Below, in pieces: positions 1-11,200 of a stretch of DNA of 64,000 bases. The position numbers were made by a program, and so were the translations under genes. The stretch lies in contig CM038469.1 of NCBI GenBank assembly GCA_021464415.1, positions 28,823,736 through 28,887,735 on the forward strand, written 5' to 3'. Origin of the DNA: Lonicera japonica. Lineage: Eukaryota; Streptophyta; Magnoliopsida; Dipsacales; Caprifoliaceae. The notes below the pieces were generated by a model that saw only the letters and a program-made list of their open reading frames with translations, was not told where the DNA came from and did not search any database. Within the stretch, counting starts at the first letter, position 1. Every line of letters begins with the position of its first letter.

Positions 1-239
1 ATACGTAGCAATATATATAAAGTTGGGATGTACTTTATACGGTTTTAGAATGGAAAAATGGGAGAAAAATCTTTATATGATTGAAAAATGGGAGAAAAAT
101 GGCTTGTTTGATTATATCTTCATTAAAAGTTTATGATAAGATATTTTAATACAATAAGAACACCATTTATTATCATAACCTATAGCAAGTATAAAATTAG
201 AATTAATTACATTAATATTAGACATATGTGCCCATATCA

Positions 240-270
<31 letters not shown>

Positions 271-636
271 TGTAGATTTAGATTATTTTCTAACATGAAT
301 TATTTACTAATTTGCTAATTATATTATAGATTTAAAATATTTCCTATCATGATATGTAGAGACAAAGATTCAAAGTCAAATCTATTTTGAAAGTATTATT
401 TTTCATAAACTTATATTATTAATCAACTATAAAACTTAAATGATGAAAACATCTATAAACACATATCCTAATCTGGAATTAGGTTTTCCTAAATATGTTT
501 GGCAAATGAAATCTTTAAGGAATCTTAAAGATTAATTAAAAAAAAATTAGAACAGGTCACCTTAAGCTGCTGTAACAGGTTAAGGAATTTGCCATATCAC
601 CAATGTACATTAATTATTGTCAATAACTATCGATGG
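1..636. other. AT-rich intergenic DNA
   Basis: No coding potential is visible on either strand. The stretch is AT-rich and includes a TA microsatellite near 245-270. The only notable boundary is its right end, where the 5 bp GTAGA (637-641) is the left target-site duplication of the solo LTR that follows. Confidence 0.6.
245..270. repeat. TA dinucleotide microsatellite
   Basis: An uninterrupted run of alternating A and T of about 13 dinucleotide units. Such tracts are common in plant intergenic DNA and no function is implied. Confidence 0.85.
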
Positions 637-781
637 GTAGATGTAGACACCCCGATCCGTGACCCCCGCAAGAACCCTAACGACCTACGTGAACTACTGT
701 TGTTAGGTCCGGGACCCACCCAAGCACCCGAAACTACCCTTGGTGGGTTTGTTGGCCAACAAACATATTTTTTAGAGAGAT

Positions 782-1088
782 TGTCGCACGACATATCACA
801 TTGTCGCGCGACAATCCCTGATATGTCGCGCGACAATCATGTCTTGTCGAGCGACAAACCCCTCTGCACCCGACCAACCACTTTCTGACACATCACAGTG
901 TCAGAACCATCACTTCAGCCGTTTGTCGTGCGACAATCATTCCTATGTCGCGCGACAAACCCCTCTGCACCCGACCAACCACTTTCTGACACATCACAGT
1001 GTCAGAATCCATCACTTCAGCCGTTTGTCGCCCGACAAAGAGATATGTCGCGCGACACTTGCCCTTTCTGGGGGAATGTCGCGCGACA
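782..1088 (+). repeat. array of nine 12 bp palindromes in the LTR U3
   Basis: Nine copies of the self-complementary 12-mer TGTCGCGCGACA, or one-base variants, start at 782, 802, 824, 845, 924, 946, 1026, 1046 and 1077. All lie upstream of the TATA box at 1104. Five copies are perfect. The variants (CAC, GAG, GTG, CCC centres) are single changes in the CpG-rich middle. Part of the array is a tandem duplication of about 102 bp that also contains a TGACAC...GTGTCA hairpin. The same arrangement is kept in the second LTR copy. Confidence 0.9.
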
Positions 1089-1103
1089 ATCTCTCCCGAG
1101 CAC

Positions 1104-1111
1104 TATAAATA
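1104..1111 (+). promoter_or_regulatory. TATA box of solo LTR A
   Basis: TATAAATA follows the palindrome array directly and is preserved in the second LTR copy (46100-46107). This is the expected position of a core Pol II promoter between U3 and R. Confidence 0.65.
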
Positions 1112-2006
1112 GGCCAACACCCCCAAGGGTTCTAGGACGGCAACTTCTCGCCACAATTTCTATACTAAAATTCCTTATTCTCTCTCATATTTTCTAATCT
1201 TTAAGCCTTCTCCGGAAGCATCTGCGATAACATTTATTTCCGCAAGAGTCTCGGATCTAATCTTGGCACCCGAAGTGCCACCTTCTAGAGTCAGACCAAT
1301 GGAAATATTTCTAAGAGGAAAAGCTAATATTCACCGGAGGTCTTATCTGCCGTATTATATTTTCTCTCTCTTATTCTTATATATATCGTCGGGAAGGTAA
1401 CTAAAGTCTCTTCTAGTAATTAAATAAGATATTTGTATATTAGTTTTATTGTAGACTTGTTTAGAACTCGATTTTTCTAACGGGGCGCTGCCCCGCACCC
1501 CGCGACCTGACCGGGCAGGTCGATCCCCGTCCTAGTAAGCGAAGTGGCGACATAGTTGTGGTAGATTCCTACCGCGCTCGAAAAACAGGTTTTCATTAGT
1601 TATTTCCAGAAAGCAGTAGAATATCAGTAAAAGCATCCAAGTTTTTCAACATAGAATAAACATATAAGACCACTAGAGACCGAAAGGGCGGAATGGGTGC
1701 TTAACACCTTCCCAAACCATAATATAGTTCCCGAACCCTATAGAATCCTGGTTTCGTAGACAAACGTGTAAAGAAAGGCTTATCTGTAGCCTTCCTTCTT
1801 ACACAATCATTTTGTCCGTTTTCTCGTAAAACGTACTGGCGACTCTGAACGAACCCTCTTGCATCTAGAAATAGGATAGAGGGACTCCCGATATGAATTA
1901 TCAACACATAGAAGCAAATGGAACAACGAAATCATTTCCGATGTTTCAGACGCCCACCAACGGGAACGAAAACCCGGGGGTCGCATTTGCGGATTCTCAC
2001 AGTAGA

Positions 2007-5000
2007 GAGAAAATGTAACTATTGAAAACTCGTCCATATATATATATATGTGTGTGTATATGTGGCATTGATTTAAGTATGTTAACCAATAATTTGTTTT
2101 TGGTGTGTGTTGAATTTCTCTACATATAGATTGAAGCCACTATAGTTCTATATTTATAAACTTAAATATGCTATATGTACTTAGTACTATATTTATATCA
2201 AAGGCTTTTACTCTTACTTGCATTTGAAAACTTAAATTTTATACTTAAACATTTAAAATTATAATTCTGTATCCAAAAAGAAAGGTACTCAAGAAATGAT
2301 TAGGTGGAAGTATAAATAAAAGATACCATAAATTGATAAAAATAAAAAAATATTGTGAGACTTTATGTATGACAGTTATATATATACATATATATGAGTA
2401 AACTTGTTCATTTATAACATTGGCTATTGTACACTTGATTTTTAAATATATGTATACTTATATATGTATTTAATCTATATAAATATGTATAAATAAAATA
2501 GATGGAAGCAAAAAGATAAATGTGACAGCCTTTTTTCTCAGTGACCTGTACCATTTCAGGGATAATTGGATGGCGAGCTGAACACCAGTGTTGTTCAAAA
2601 CTAGTTCCTTATTGGCTAATCTTTGATTGAAAAGTGAAAAATATGTGGCCCCGTAACGGGATAAAATTGTACTGATTTGGGAAAGGGGTTGCATATAAAC
2701 TAAATTCTTATTTTATATCTATTCCTTGTATTTCAAAGAATCTAAATATCTTATATCATTGGCTACTTATAAATTAAATATACGAAAATCTTGGCGGCAC
2801 CATTTAACTTTTAAATTTAGACATTTAGTACTAACGGGCTTGTGAATCTTACCTTTATTTTATTTTTATATTACAGGTAGCCCCTAATGACTCCAATAAT
2901 GAGTGTTGGGAAGAGAGCAAAACGGATAGAAGGGCATGAGCAATAGCACTAAATAAGAATAAAAGTTATTATATACATAATTCAACTATTATTAAAAAAG
3001 ACTTAATAATTTATATATTATGAGATGTAATATTTTATTTCTAAATATTGAACCTTAACCATTATGTAATTTCCTTATTATATGTTACGCTATAAAAATC
3101 TATAATTATAATAAACATATAGTGTTACTGGTACATTGCGTCTCTAATTTAAGCATCCATAATTAGGGGCGTGACACATCCATATCATCCTCTATTCTTT
3201 AAACCAAATGTCTTTGCCTTTATATTAGTTGTAACTAGCTAGTCCATTTGTTAGAGTATTTGACCTTATATTGTTTGCTATTGTAGTGATTGTACTATCC
3301 TTGGTGGTGTTTTCTTGCTTGTTTGAATTGGTTCAGTTGGTATAGATGTCTTCATTCTTTTAGATGGGGAAGATGTTGACATTGCTCTTAATCCACATGA
3401 TTAACCTGAGTTGTTGTTTAGTTGGACTGGTGGTCCACCATAACCTGGCATTTGTCCATTAACTATTTGTATGATAAGTGCTCTAACTATTACACTAAAT
3501 TATATGATAAACAACCACAGTTTATAAACATACCTTACAAATGTATTGCCATTATCAAGAGATATATAAACTCTATAGCCATTAGGTACCTTTTATTTTC
3601 TCTTTGCCTAATAAAGTTTCACAACATATTAGTATATAAATTATCAAATTGTTAGAAACACAATTGTTGATTTAACGTAACAATCACAACTACTGGACTT
3701 ATTGGCAGTTTTGGAGGCTTGGCAGTGGACTGAGACTGAGTTAAATTGCTTCTCTTACTCCCTTGATTCCTTATTAATTGGCTACTGTTTTTCCTTCTTG
3801 GTTGGCTCACTTAAAATAGCATATAAGATGGATATATTAGTTATAAGCAGTTTGTTTTGAAAAAGGATTTTTTTTTTGTAAATAAAATAAATTTTGTTAT
3901 ATGATACTTACGTTAGGTGGACCCCTGCATGTCTTCTTTTATAACCATACTTATGGCATATTCCATATTTCATTTGCATGCCTTTCCTGCATATTTCATT
4001 TGGATTATTCTTATATTCTTCCTATCAATACATTGCTTTCCCACTTCAATTAGTTCCTCATCTTGTCCATCATTAACATTATCTAAACTGGCTACATCAG
4101 TTTTTGTTTCACTCTCATACTCATATTTACAATCACTTTCAGACTCATTGCTTTAAGGGGGATTTGTAGAATTAATTTATTGTTATTTTATTCTGCACTT
4201 AAATGCATAAAAATCCTACTTCTATGTAAAATAATTAAATTAGTAGTATAGTGAGTAAGTAGGAGTCTATCCAAATTCAAATTAATACCTAAAAATATGA
4301 AGGTTTGTTAAAATCCAATAGTTTAGGAATCTAGGTTAATAAACGTTTTAAATTTTCATTTTTAAATTATCTTAAGTAAGAAACTAATCTAATTAAACTA
4401 AAATCAAACAAGCAAATAATCAGTAATAATAAATCCCAATGAAATATATCCACCACCATGGACATAGAAAAAATATCTAATTATATTTTTTAGATATTGA
4501 GTCTATACTATATAAACATATTCAAAATTATCATAATTCTTTCTTTACAACTAATGTAAATAAAAATAGGTACCGCTTGTATCCCCACGTTATGGTTATT
4601 ACAAAAGGTCATTCCTTTTTTATTTTAAAAATAATTTAAAAATATTTTAGAAAATAAAACACAGCTTATAATAATGGTGATATAATAAAAATCTATTTTT
4701 AATTCGGGATGCTGAATACCGTAAAATTAGCAAATTCTAAATTACGACTAACCTATTTAAATTAGATATTAAATAGAAATCTCGATTATAATTCAGGTTT
4801 TTTTATCATGTTTATACCTAAATACAGACCGACATGATGTTGTATTATTATTAATGAAAACATAAACACAACTCTCCGAATACACAACACGAGATGACAT
4901 GCATCATTGCAGCTTTAGGTCATAATAAAAATATTATACCACGAGTAAAAAAGATTGTTTTCTTAATTATACACGAAATGATGCAATTAACTTGACAATA

Positions 5001-5299
5001 TACGATTAACACAACATAGGGTCCTAATAAGCATGATAAGACCCAATTCACAATTAGCACAACATATCTCCAATTTCATGTCAATTTTGTTTCAAAATTT
5101 GAATATGAACACACTTCATGTTAAAAATTCTAAACATAAACACAAATTCTTGAATCAAATTTGTATGGTATTATCATGTCGTTTTTAAAAATTTTCACTT
5201 ATAAATCAAAGAACAATTAAATCAGGAATTTTCAAATTTTCCAACTAAGACCGCCTCGAGTCAGGTTAAGAAGGGGTTAAGGTTATGCATACTTTTAAA
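2007..5299. other. AT-rich intergenic DNA, no gene seen
   Basis: I see no convincing gene. TA/GT microsatellite sequence lies at about 2035-2062. Between about 3200 and 4160 the base composition is less extreme. A minus-strand frame at 4156-3917 reads as an acidic, Ser/Glu/Asp-rich peptide that could be a decayed transposase remnant, but no catalytic motif supports this. The rest is low-complexity A/T sequence. Confidence 0.5.
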
Positions 5300-6298
5300 A
5301 TTAAATACCAGGCCACTGAACTTATTTAGCCAAATTTTCCCATATCACTGAACTTTATTTTAGTTACAATCGAGCCATTAAACTTTTAAAAAATATTATC
5401 AAAGGCCACCACATCAAATCCCACAGTTATTGTCATGTGCGATATAAAGGACATTTAAGTCTTTTTCTTTTCTTATTTCATTTTTTCCTTTTCTTTTATT
5501 TCTTCTTCTTTTTCCCTAACCTCCCTCAACTCCCAGCCACCACCGTTCACCACAGAACCATATCTCTTTTTCACCACCATCGCACATTGGCCCTGTTCAC
5601 CTCCTAGATTGCTGTCACTCACCACTCTCATAGCTTCCATCACAATCGCCGCCACCATTTATTTCTCCAACATTGCTCCGACCATCACCATCCTCTCCAC
5701 CAATTGCTTAAAAATTCCAAAATCCTAATGAGTTTGATTTAATTTCAGAGATGGACCTTCCTTTAATTTATAAGATAGACCTTCAAAATTCGTATTCGAG
5801 ATAAGTTAGTTCACCAGTGGAAGTGAAGAAATCAGAGGATGAGTATATCAGTGAGTGTGGCAGTGTTGTTTTGGGGCTTGTAGAGAGGTTGATTAGGTGG
5901 TTTTTGGATGGTTTAAATTTAGGTTAATTGGTACTTGGTAAGAATTGAATATGGAGAATGTCGTCAGTGGCGGCGGCGATGGTGATGAGGGGTGGGGGGT
6001 GAGTCGTCAGTGGCAGTGGCGATGAGGGGTGTGGACGGAAGAAGAAGAAGAAGATGAAGAAAGAAAATAAAATAAAAGAAAAGGAAAAAGGGAATAGAGA
6101 AAAGAGGAAAAAAACAAACTAAAATACCCTTAAAATTTCGCGTGATAATGGTTTTGCAAAAAATTAACAGTGAGATTTGATGGAGTGGTCATTGGTACTA
6201 CTTTTTAAAAGTTTAATGGCTCGATTGTAACTAAATAAAGTTTGGTGACTATTGGTAGAATTTGGTAATAGTTTAGTGACCATTGATGGTATTTACTC
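5300..6298. mobile_element. Mutator-like foldback element
   Basis: The two ends are inverted repeats of about 150 bp. The left arm (about 5301-5450) and the reverse complement of the right arm (about 6150-6298) share long matching runs, including a block around TAGTTACAATCGAGCCATTA. A 9-10 bp direct duplication, (T)ACTTTTAAA, flanks the element at 5290-5299 and 6299-6308. Long terminal inverted repeats plus a 9-10 bp target duplication are typical of non-autonomous Mutator-like elements. No transposase frame lies inside, and the interior is pyrimidine-rich on the left and purine-rich on the right, as expected for a foldback. Confidence 0.75.
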
Positions 6299-6308
6299 TA
6301 CTTTTAAA

Positions 6309-7213
6309 CAGGTTTGGTTCGGATCTTGCCGATCCACTCGCAACGTACCCTACCTATTACCAGCCTACTAACAACTAAAAAAGGTTTAAATTAAATTTCT
6401 TTTTAATAAAAATACAATAATGGAAATGAAATATGTAGTTAGATAATTTATATTAAATTAAAAGTTTATGTTTTAAAATCAATACATATAGAGAAAGATA
6501 ATGGAAAAAAAACTAATTACTATTTTAGGTAGACCTGGCAATGGGTCAATTCGGATCGTGTTTGCGTATGTTTTTTATCGTGTTTCAGGTGTTATTGTTT
6601 TAGGTCTAAACAGGTGGATTTTTATCGAGTGCTATCGTATTTTGGGTGTTATTATTTTGAGTTTTAATGAATTACCCAATATGATCGACCCAATATGACC
6701 CATTGAGTACATATATAACAAAAAATGTGTTTGTATATTATATTATATATATATTATATATTATATGCAATATATGTGCTCATCATTGTAATTAACAAAT
6801 AAATATAAGTGTAATATATAAATTACTAAAAATATCATATATACATGTATACTATATTTAATACTAAAAATATCAACTATATACATGTAAATAATATAAC
6901 GGGTTTATACCTATATATATTATTAACGGGTCTGTAATCATGTTATTAATGTCTTAATGTATTATAACTAAACAACTCGTTAATTGATCGAGTTTTTATC
7001 GAATCAGCACTAATATAACCTGAAACTATTAAGGTTTCACTCATTAACTAATTACATCATATCGGTTCGTATCGTGTTACAGTATCGGGTATTATTTTAT
7101 CATGTTTAATTTTAAGATAGGTAAACCTAAAATTGATTTTACAAGATTTACTTTTTATAATTTGTAATGTACACAAAATTATTTAAAGACATGCACGCAA
7201 ATCAATTTATTTA
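6309..7213. other. AT-rich intergenic DNA
   Basis: No gene is visible. The stretch contains TA-rich low-complexity sequence (6730-6780) and degenerate phrases such as repeated GACCCAATATGACC near 6680-6700 that resemble decayed hAT-type non-autonomous elements. No ends or target duplication could be fixed. Confidence 0.4.
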
Positions 7214-7488
7214 GGGTGGGGTTATTAACACACCCTATATCTTTTAGTAACACTCATTACATTGACTCGGTGCAAAATGACCGAATATGTGATAATTTAC
7301 TCGGTGCAATATGATTGAATTGTTGTTAGTAACAAAAAAAATACACTGATTCGACCTTATTGTACCGAGTAATATGCACATATTCGACCTTATTACACAT
7401 AATCAATGTACACATATTTTGTTCTATTGCATCGAGTCAATATAAGAATGTTACAGACAAATATTGAATGTGTCAATAGCTCTGTCCT
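7214..7488. mobile_element. foldback MITE with ACTCGGTGC-type arms
   Basis: The left part (about 7217-7330) matches the reverse complement of the right part (about 7350-7488). Matching blocks include TTGACTCGGTGCAA against TTGACTCGATGCAA, and GACCGAATATGTG against GTCGAATATGTG. No coding frame is present. The arm motif, an ACTCGGT phrase followed by a GACCGAA phrase, also occurs in the terminal repeats of the large element at 47061-56133, so the two are probably related. The exact ends and target duplication are not resolved. Confidence 0.55.
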
Positions 7489-7728
7489 GTATTTATTACA
7501 ATAACTTTTCATACAATAAACTAATTATATACTTATGATATATAACATCATTTTTTGTACAATTTATTTATTCAGTCCGTTGCGCAAACATTGGAAGTGC
7601 TCTGAAAGCTAGGTTTATATAATCTCATTAATGGTTTTTTTATTTTTATTTTATTTTTTTGGGTGGGGGGAGGGGGTTGGGGGTTAAAGTGTAAACTATT
7701 CTTACTCTAGGCATTAACCGTAATATAC

Positions 7729-8013
7729 GGCTCCGTTTGATTGCAAGGTGGAAAAGGAGAATAAATTGAGTTAGTTTTGGTGAAAAGATGGAAAATAAGT
7801 TGAGTGATAGAGGTGATATCCTCTTATTTTTTAAGTTTTTCTATGAAGAAATTTTTTTTGCTTGGTGATGAGTAAAAATTTTCCACCAAAAACATTGAAG
7901 GATGGATGATATATACTCATAAAATAAGTAACATCTCTCACCTTATTTTCTATTTTTTCACACATATTAACTAAATTTATTTTCCTTTTTCATCTTTGCA
8001 ATCAAACGGAGCC
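7729..8013. mobile_element. Tourist-like MITE in the FTSH4 promoter region
   Basis: This 285 bp element has perfect 18 bp terminal inverted repeats, GGCTCCGTTTGATTGCAA, and is flanked by the trinucleotide TAC on both sides. Short perfect termini and a 3 bp duplication fit PIF/Harbinger-type (Tourist-like) MITEs. It ends 233 bp before the FTSH4 start codon, so it lies in the promoter or 5' leader. Related interior sequence (GGAAAATAAGTTGAGTGAT-like) recurs in an FTSH4 intron near 11570 and in the SQD1 intron near 57430. Confidence 0.8.
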
Positions 8014-8246
8014 TACATATATCTTCTTTTTTCTTGGAAAAAATCCATCTCCGTTCTTTCTCACACACCGTTCGCCATTGTCGATCTTCAGTCACCATTG
8101 ATAAATACGGAACCACACAATAATTCACACATACATAACATACGTGTGTACATAAACACGTAGTTTTAGAGATAGAAAGGTCAAAAAAAGTTCAATTTTT
8201 AGAGAGAGAGCGAAAAAGATCCAATTCTCGGTCTCTTTTGAAGATA
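8014..8246 (+). promoter_or_regulatory. FTSH4 proximal promoter and 5' leader
   Basis: The 233 bp between the MITE and the start codon contain pyrimidine-rich stretches and, close to the ATG, a GAGAGAGAG tract (8201-8210), as often found in plant leaders. No clear TATA box could be chosen, so the transcription start is not predicted. Confidence 0.4.
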
Positions 8247-11200
8247 ATGGGTCTAAGGCACCTTCTCACCGAGGTACACTTGAACGTAATCCAGAATTTA
8301 TCTACTCTATTTTAATCTTTCTCCTTTTAATTGTTCAAAAAAATAATCATCTTTTTACGAATAATTGTAGCTTCTAGGGTTTCTTCAGTATGCAGAAGAA
8401 GATCATTATGTTGCAATTATAGGTGCATTTGGTTGGTTAATCTTATGTACTCTATTTTAAATTTGTCCATTTAATTGTTTTTTTTTTTTAAAATCCTCTT
8501 TTTTTTTTTTCAATTCTTGAGACTCCCAATTGCTAAGAAAGCCCTATAATTGTAGCTTCTAGGGTTTCTGTAGTATAAGTTTAATCAATTTAATTGGTTT
8601 GCTCTGTTTATATGAATGGTATTCTGTTGCATTTTGATGTGCGTTTGGTTGATATGTACTCTCTGTGAAAATCTATCCTTTCAATTGTTCTGAAAATACT
8701 TCTTTTGCATCTCATGGGACTCCCAATTTCTAAGAAAACCCTATGATTTTAGCTTCTAGGGTTTCTGCGGTATAAGTCTAATCAATTAATTGGTTGCAAA
8801 TGCAATTTTATGTGCATTTAATCCATATGGTGATTTGGGTTTGTTCTCATGTGGTTGGTTTGTGAATAGATTGCATTTGTGATCCCATTTAGTTTCCCTA
8901 GCACTCTTTAGCTGGTGTTTTACACTTTTTTCTGAAGGGCCCTTTTTAATTTCTGTAACGACCCGGTCCCACCTTAGTACGATATCGTCCGCTCTGGGTA
9001 GCGTCCTAGCTAGGCTTCAGCCCCAGGACATCTACCCTCACGGCTTTGTTTCTGGGAGCTCACGACCAGCTTCCCAGGGGGTCACCCATCCTGGGATTTC
9101 TCTGGGCCAAGCACGCTTAACTTCGGAGTTCTCATGGGATCCGAAGCCAGTGAGCTTCCCAAAAGGCCTCCCAGGGGGTACTTAATGGCCAAGCACGCTA
9201 GCGACTATATCTTACTTATATAGGTCTCCAAGGATCCCCCCAACTTCCGGTGTGGGATGCCCCCTTTGAGCTACCATTCCTCCACACAAGGGAGTCCCCC
9301 AACTCATCGCTCAGGGCGTAACATCCTTCCCCCCCAAGACGTCCTCCTCGTCCCACACAAGGGACACACCGTACTCTGTGGGGTCCGCTCTGATACCATT
9401 TGTCCCCCCCAACGACCCGGTCCCCTCCCACCTCAGTACGATCTTGTCCGCTCTGGGTAGCGTCCTAGCCAGGCCTCAGCCCCAGGCACATCTACCCTCA
9501 CGACTTTGTCATTTGTAACGACTTTGTTTCTCACGACCAGCTTCACGACCATCTTGTCCGCTCTGGGTCCCAGGGGGTCACCCATCCTGGGATTTCTCTG
9601 GTCCAAGCACGCTTAACTTCGGAGTTCTCATGGGATCCGAAGCCAGTGAGCTTCCCAAAAGGTCACCCATCCTCGTACTTAATTAGCGACCATATCTTAC
9701 TTATACGGGTCTCCAAGGATGCCCCAACTTCCGGTATGGGATGCCCCCTTTGAGCTACCATTCCTCTACACAAGGGAGTACTCATCGCTCAGGGCGTCAC
9801 AATTTCCTTCTTCTTTTTTTGGTTTTGTAGCGGACTGTGGAATTGGTGTCCTCTCGCTTGTATTTTTTTTCTGTGCAATAAAATTTATCGTTTCCAATAA
9901 AAAAATATTGAGGGAACAAGTTTCGTTGCCTTTTTTTTTGGATACCTTATTTCTATGCCTTTTCATGGGGATTTAGCTTATGCTGTATTTTAATTTTGTG
10001 TTCCTTTGCAACAGGTTTCAAGGCACCAATCACAGCTTAAGCAATTGAACAATTTATTTGCTCGGTCATATCTCCATTCACAAAAGTTTGGACGTGATGG
10101 AGGTACAATTATCTTTGCTACAGATTTGGTTCAAAAATATCATTGTTTATATGTTACACCTTTATTGAGGTACACTTATCTTTACTGCCTTTAGTGACCC
10201 GAAATTGTATACCATATGGGGGGATGATGTTCTCTATGTAACTTTGTAGTCAATGTAACATTTTAACTTGGAAAGCTCAATTTTTTTTTGGGAGAACACA
10301 TCATTGCTTCTCCATATCATTTGCATTCGTAACTATCATTTTAGTTGTGCATGTTATACTGATTAAAGTTTTCTTTTGACCATATTATTTTTGTGCTTGA
10401 ACTTCCAGGTTAGTCACACAAACCAAAACATATGACAGTGAGGGAAAAATTACAACACAATTAACTATAAATAGTACAAGATGAGTTCTTGAAGAACCTC
10501 TTGTTCGACAAAGTACCTTGCACACACAAATGGACATTAACTGGTCCCACTATCAGAAAAGATTAGTAAAATAGGAAGATCAACCTGTTAGGAACCATCT
10601 CCCCCAAAAGCTTAAGCTCTTAGGAGAAGGAACCACATTGAATATCATGCTTAACCGCCTCCCTCACGTGCAACCCCATATTGTACTGGGAAAGCAGACA
10701 TGACCCGGATCAGGATTAAATGGCAGACAACAAACATGAACATGATTAACAAATGGGGGATGCTGGTACCAAGGCTTGAACTTCCCAGACAACCAGCCTC
10801 TGATACCAAGTTGGAAGTGTAATTGGTTTTGGCATACTCTAATTGGAGGCCATGACTTATATTTGTTGATACAAATTACGGTAACAAAGCTGAAGCAAAA
10901 TAAATAAGAAGACAAAAAGGGACACGGCCAAACCCTTATTTTAGTTTAAATCTAAAAGATCCTTTACATATGGGATGTACAAAAGATGCCTAATATTACT
11001 TGATTACCAAAATAATAAAAAATAATTATGATTTACGACACTCCCCCTCAAATCGAAGGAGCTGTTAAACCAAAATCAATTTGCCATCGTAATATTGCTG
11101 CTCATTTGCTTGTACTTGATTTTTCTATCAATATAAGCTTGTTTCTTATCAAAAAAAATATGCTGCTCTTTTGTTGAAAAATTACTCCCCTCAAGTCTGT

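Larger units (their letters stand above)
642..2001 (+). mobile_element. solo LTR, family with TGTCGCGCGACA palindromes (copy A)
   Basis: A 1360 bp block starts TGTAGACACC and ends TTCTCACA, so it has the TG...CA ends of an LTR. It is flanked by a perfect 5 bp duplication GTAGA (637-641 and 2002-2006). A closely similar block with its own different 5 bp duplication lies at 45638-46998, which proves mobility and fixes both ends. A TATA box (TATAAATA, 1104-1111) gives a plus-strand orientation with U3 on the left. No internal coding region or second LTR is adjacent, so this is best read as a solo LTR left by LTR-LTR recombination. The parent family (Copia or Gypsy) cannot be told without an internal region. 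A non-autonomous element of this length is the alternative. Confidence 0.85.
8954..9801 (-). mobile_element. Cassandra TRIM retrotransposon in FTSH4 intron 1
   Basis: Two LTRs (8954-9323 and 9401-9801) enclose only 77 bp. Read on the minus strand, each LTR begins TGTGACGCCC or a decayed form and ends in a GGGTCGTTACA-like sequence. The internal segment starts with the initiator-tRNA-Met primer site TGGTATCAGAGC (complement near 9387-9398) and ends in a purine-rich tract next to the other LTR. A 5 bp duplication ATTTC flanks it (8949-8953, 9802-9806). Each LTR carries a 5S-rRNA-like segment, the hallmark of Cassandra. The element has no coding capacity and is antisense to FTSH4. Both LTRs differ from the copies at 36041-37365 by small insertions such as a C-run at 9404-9410, so this insertion looks older. 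Confidence 0.9.

Noticed and set aside
782..1088. Regularly spaced palindromes resembling a CRISPR array
   Set aside because: The sites are 12 bp, unevenly spaced, lie in a plant LTR upstream of a TATA box, and the intervening sequence is itself duplicated. Nothing prokaryotic is present.
589..1197. Overlapping ORFs near the left end, repeated at 45,537-46,104
   Set aside because: They are translations of the LTR U3 palindrome array, differ between the two LTR copies and have no family resemblance.
2470..2694. 74-codon minus-strand ORF
   Set aside because: No recognisable domain, no splice or promoter context, and it lies in AT-rich intergenic DNA. Length alone is not evidence.
3917..4156. 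Possible Mutator-type transposase remnant (acidic reading on the minus strand)
   Set aside because: The acidic composition is suggestive, but no catalytic, zinc-knuckle or MULE domain motif could be found, so no feature is called.
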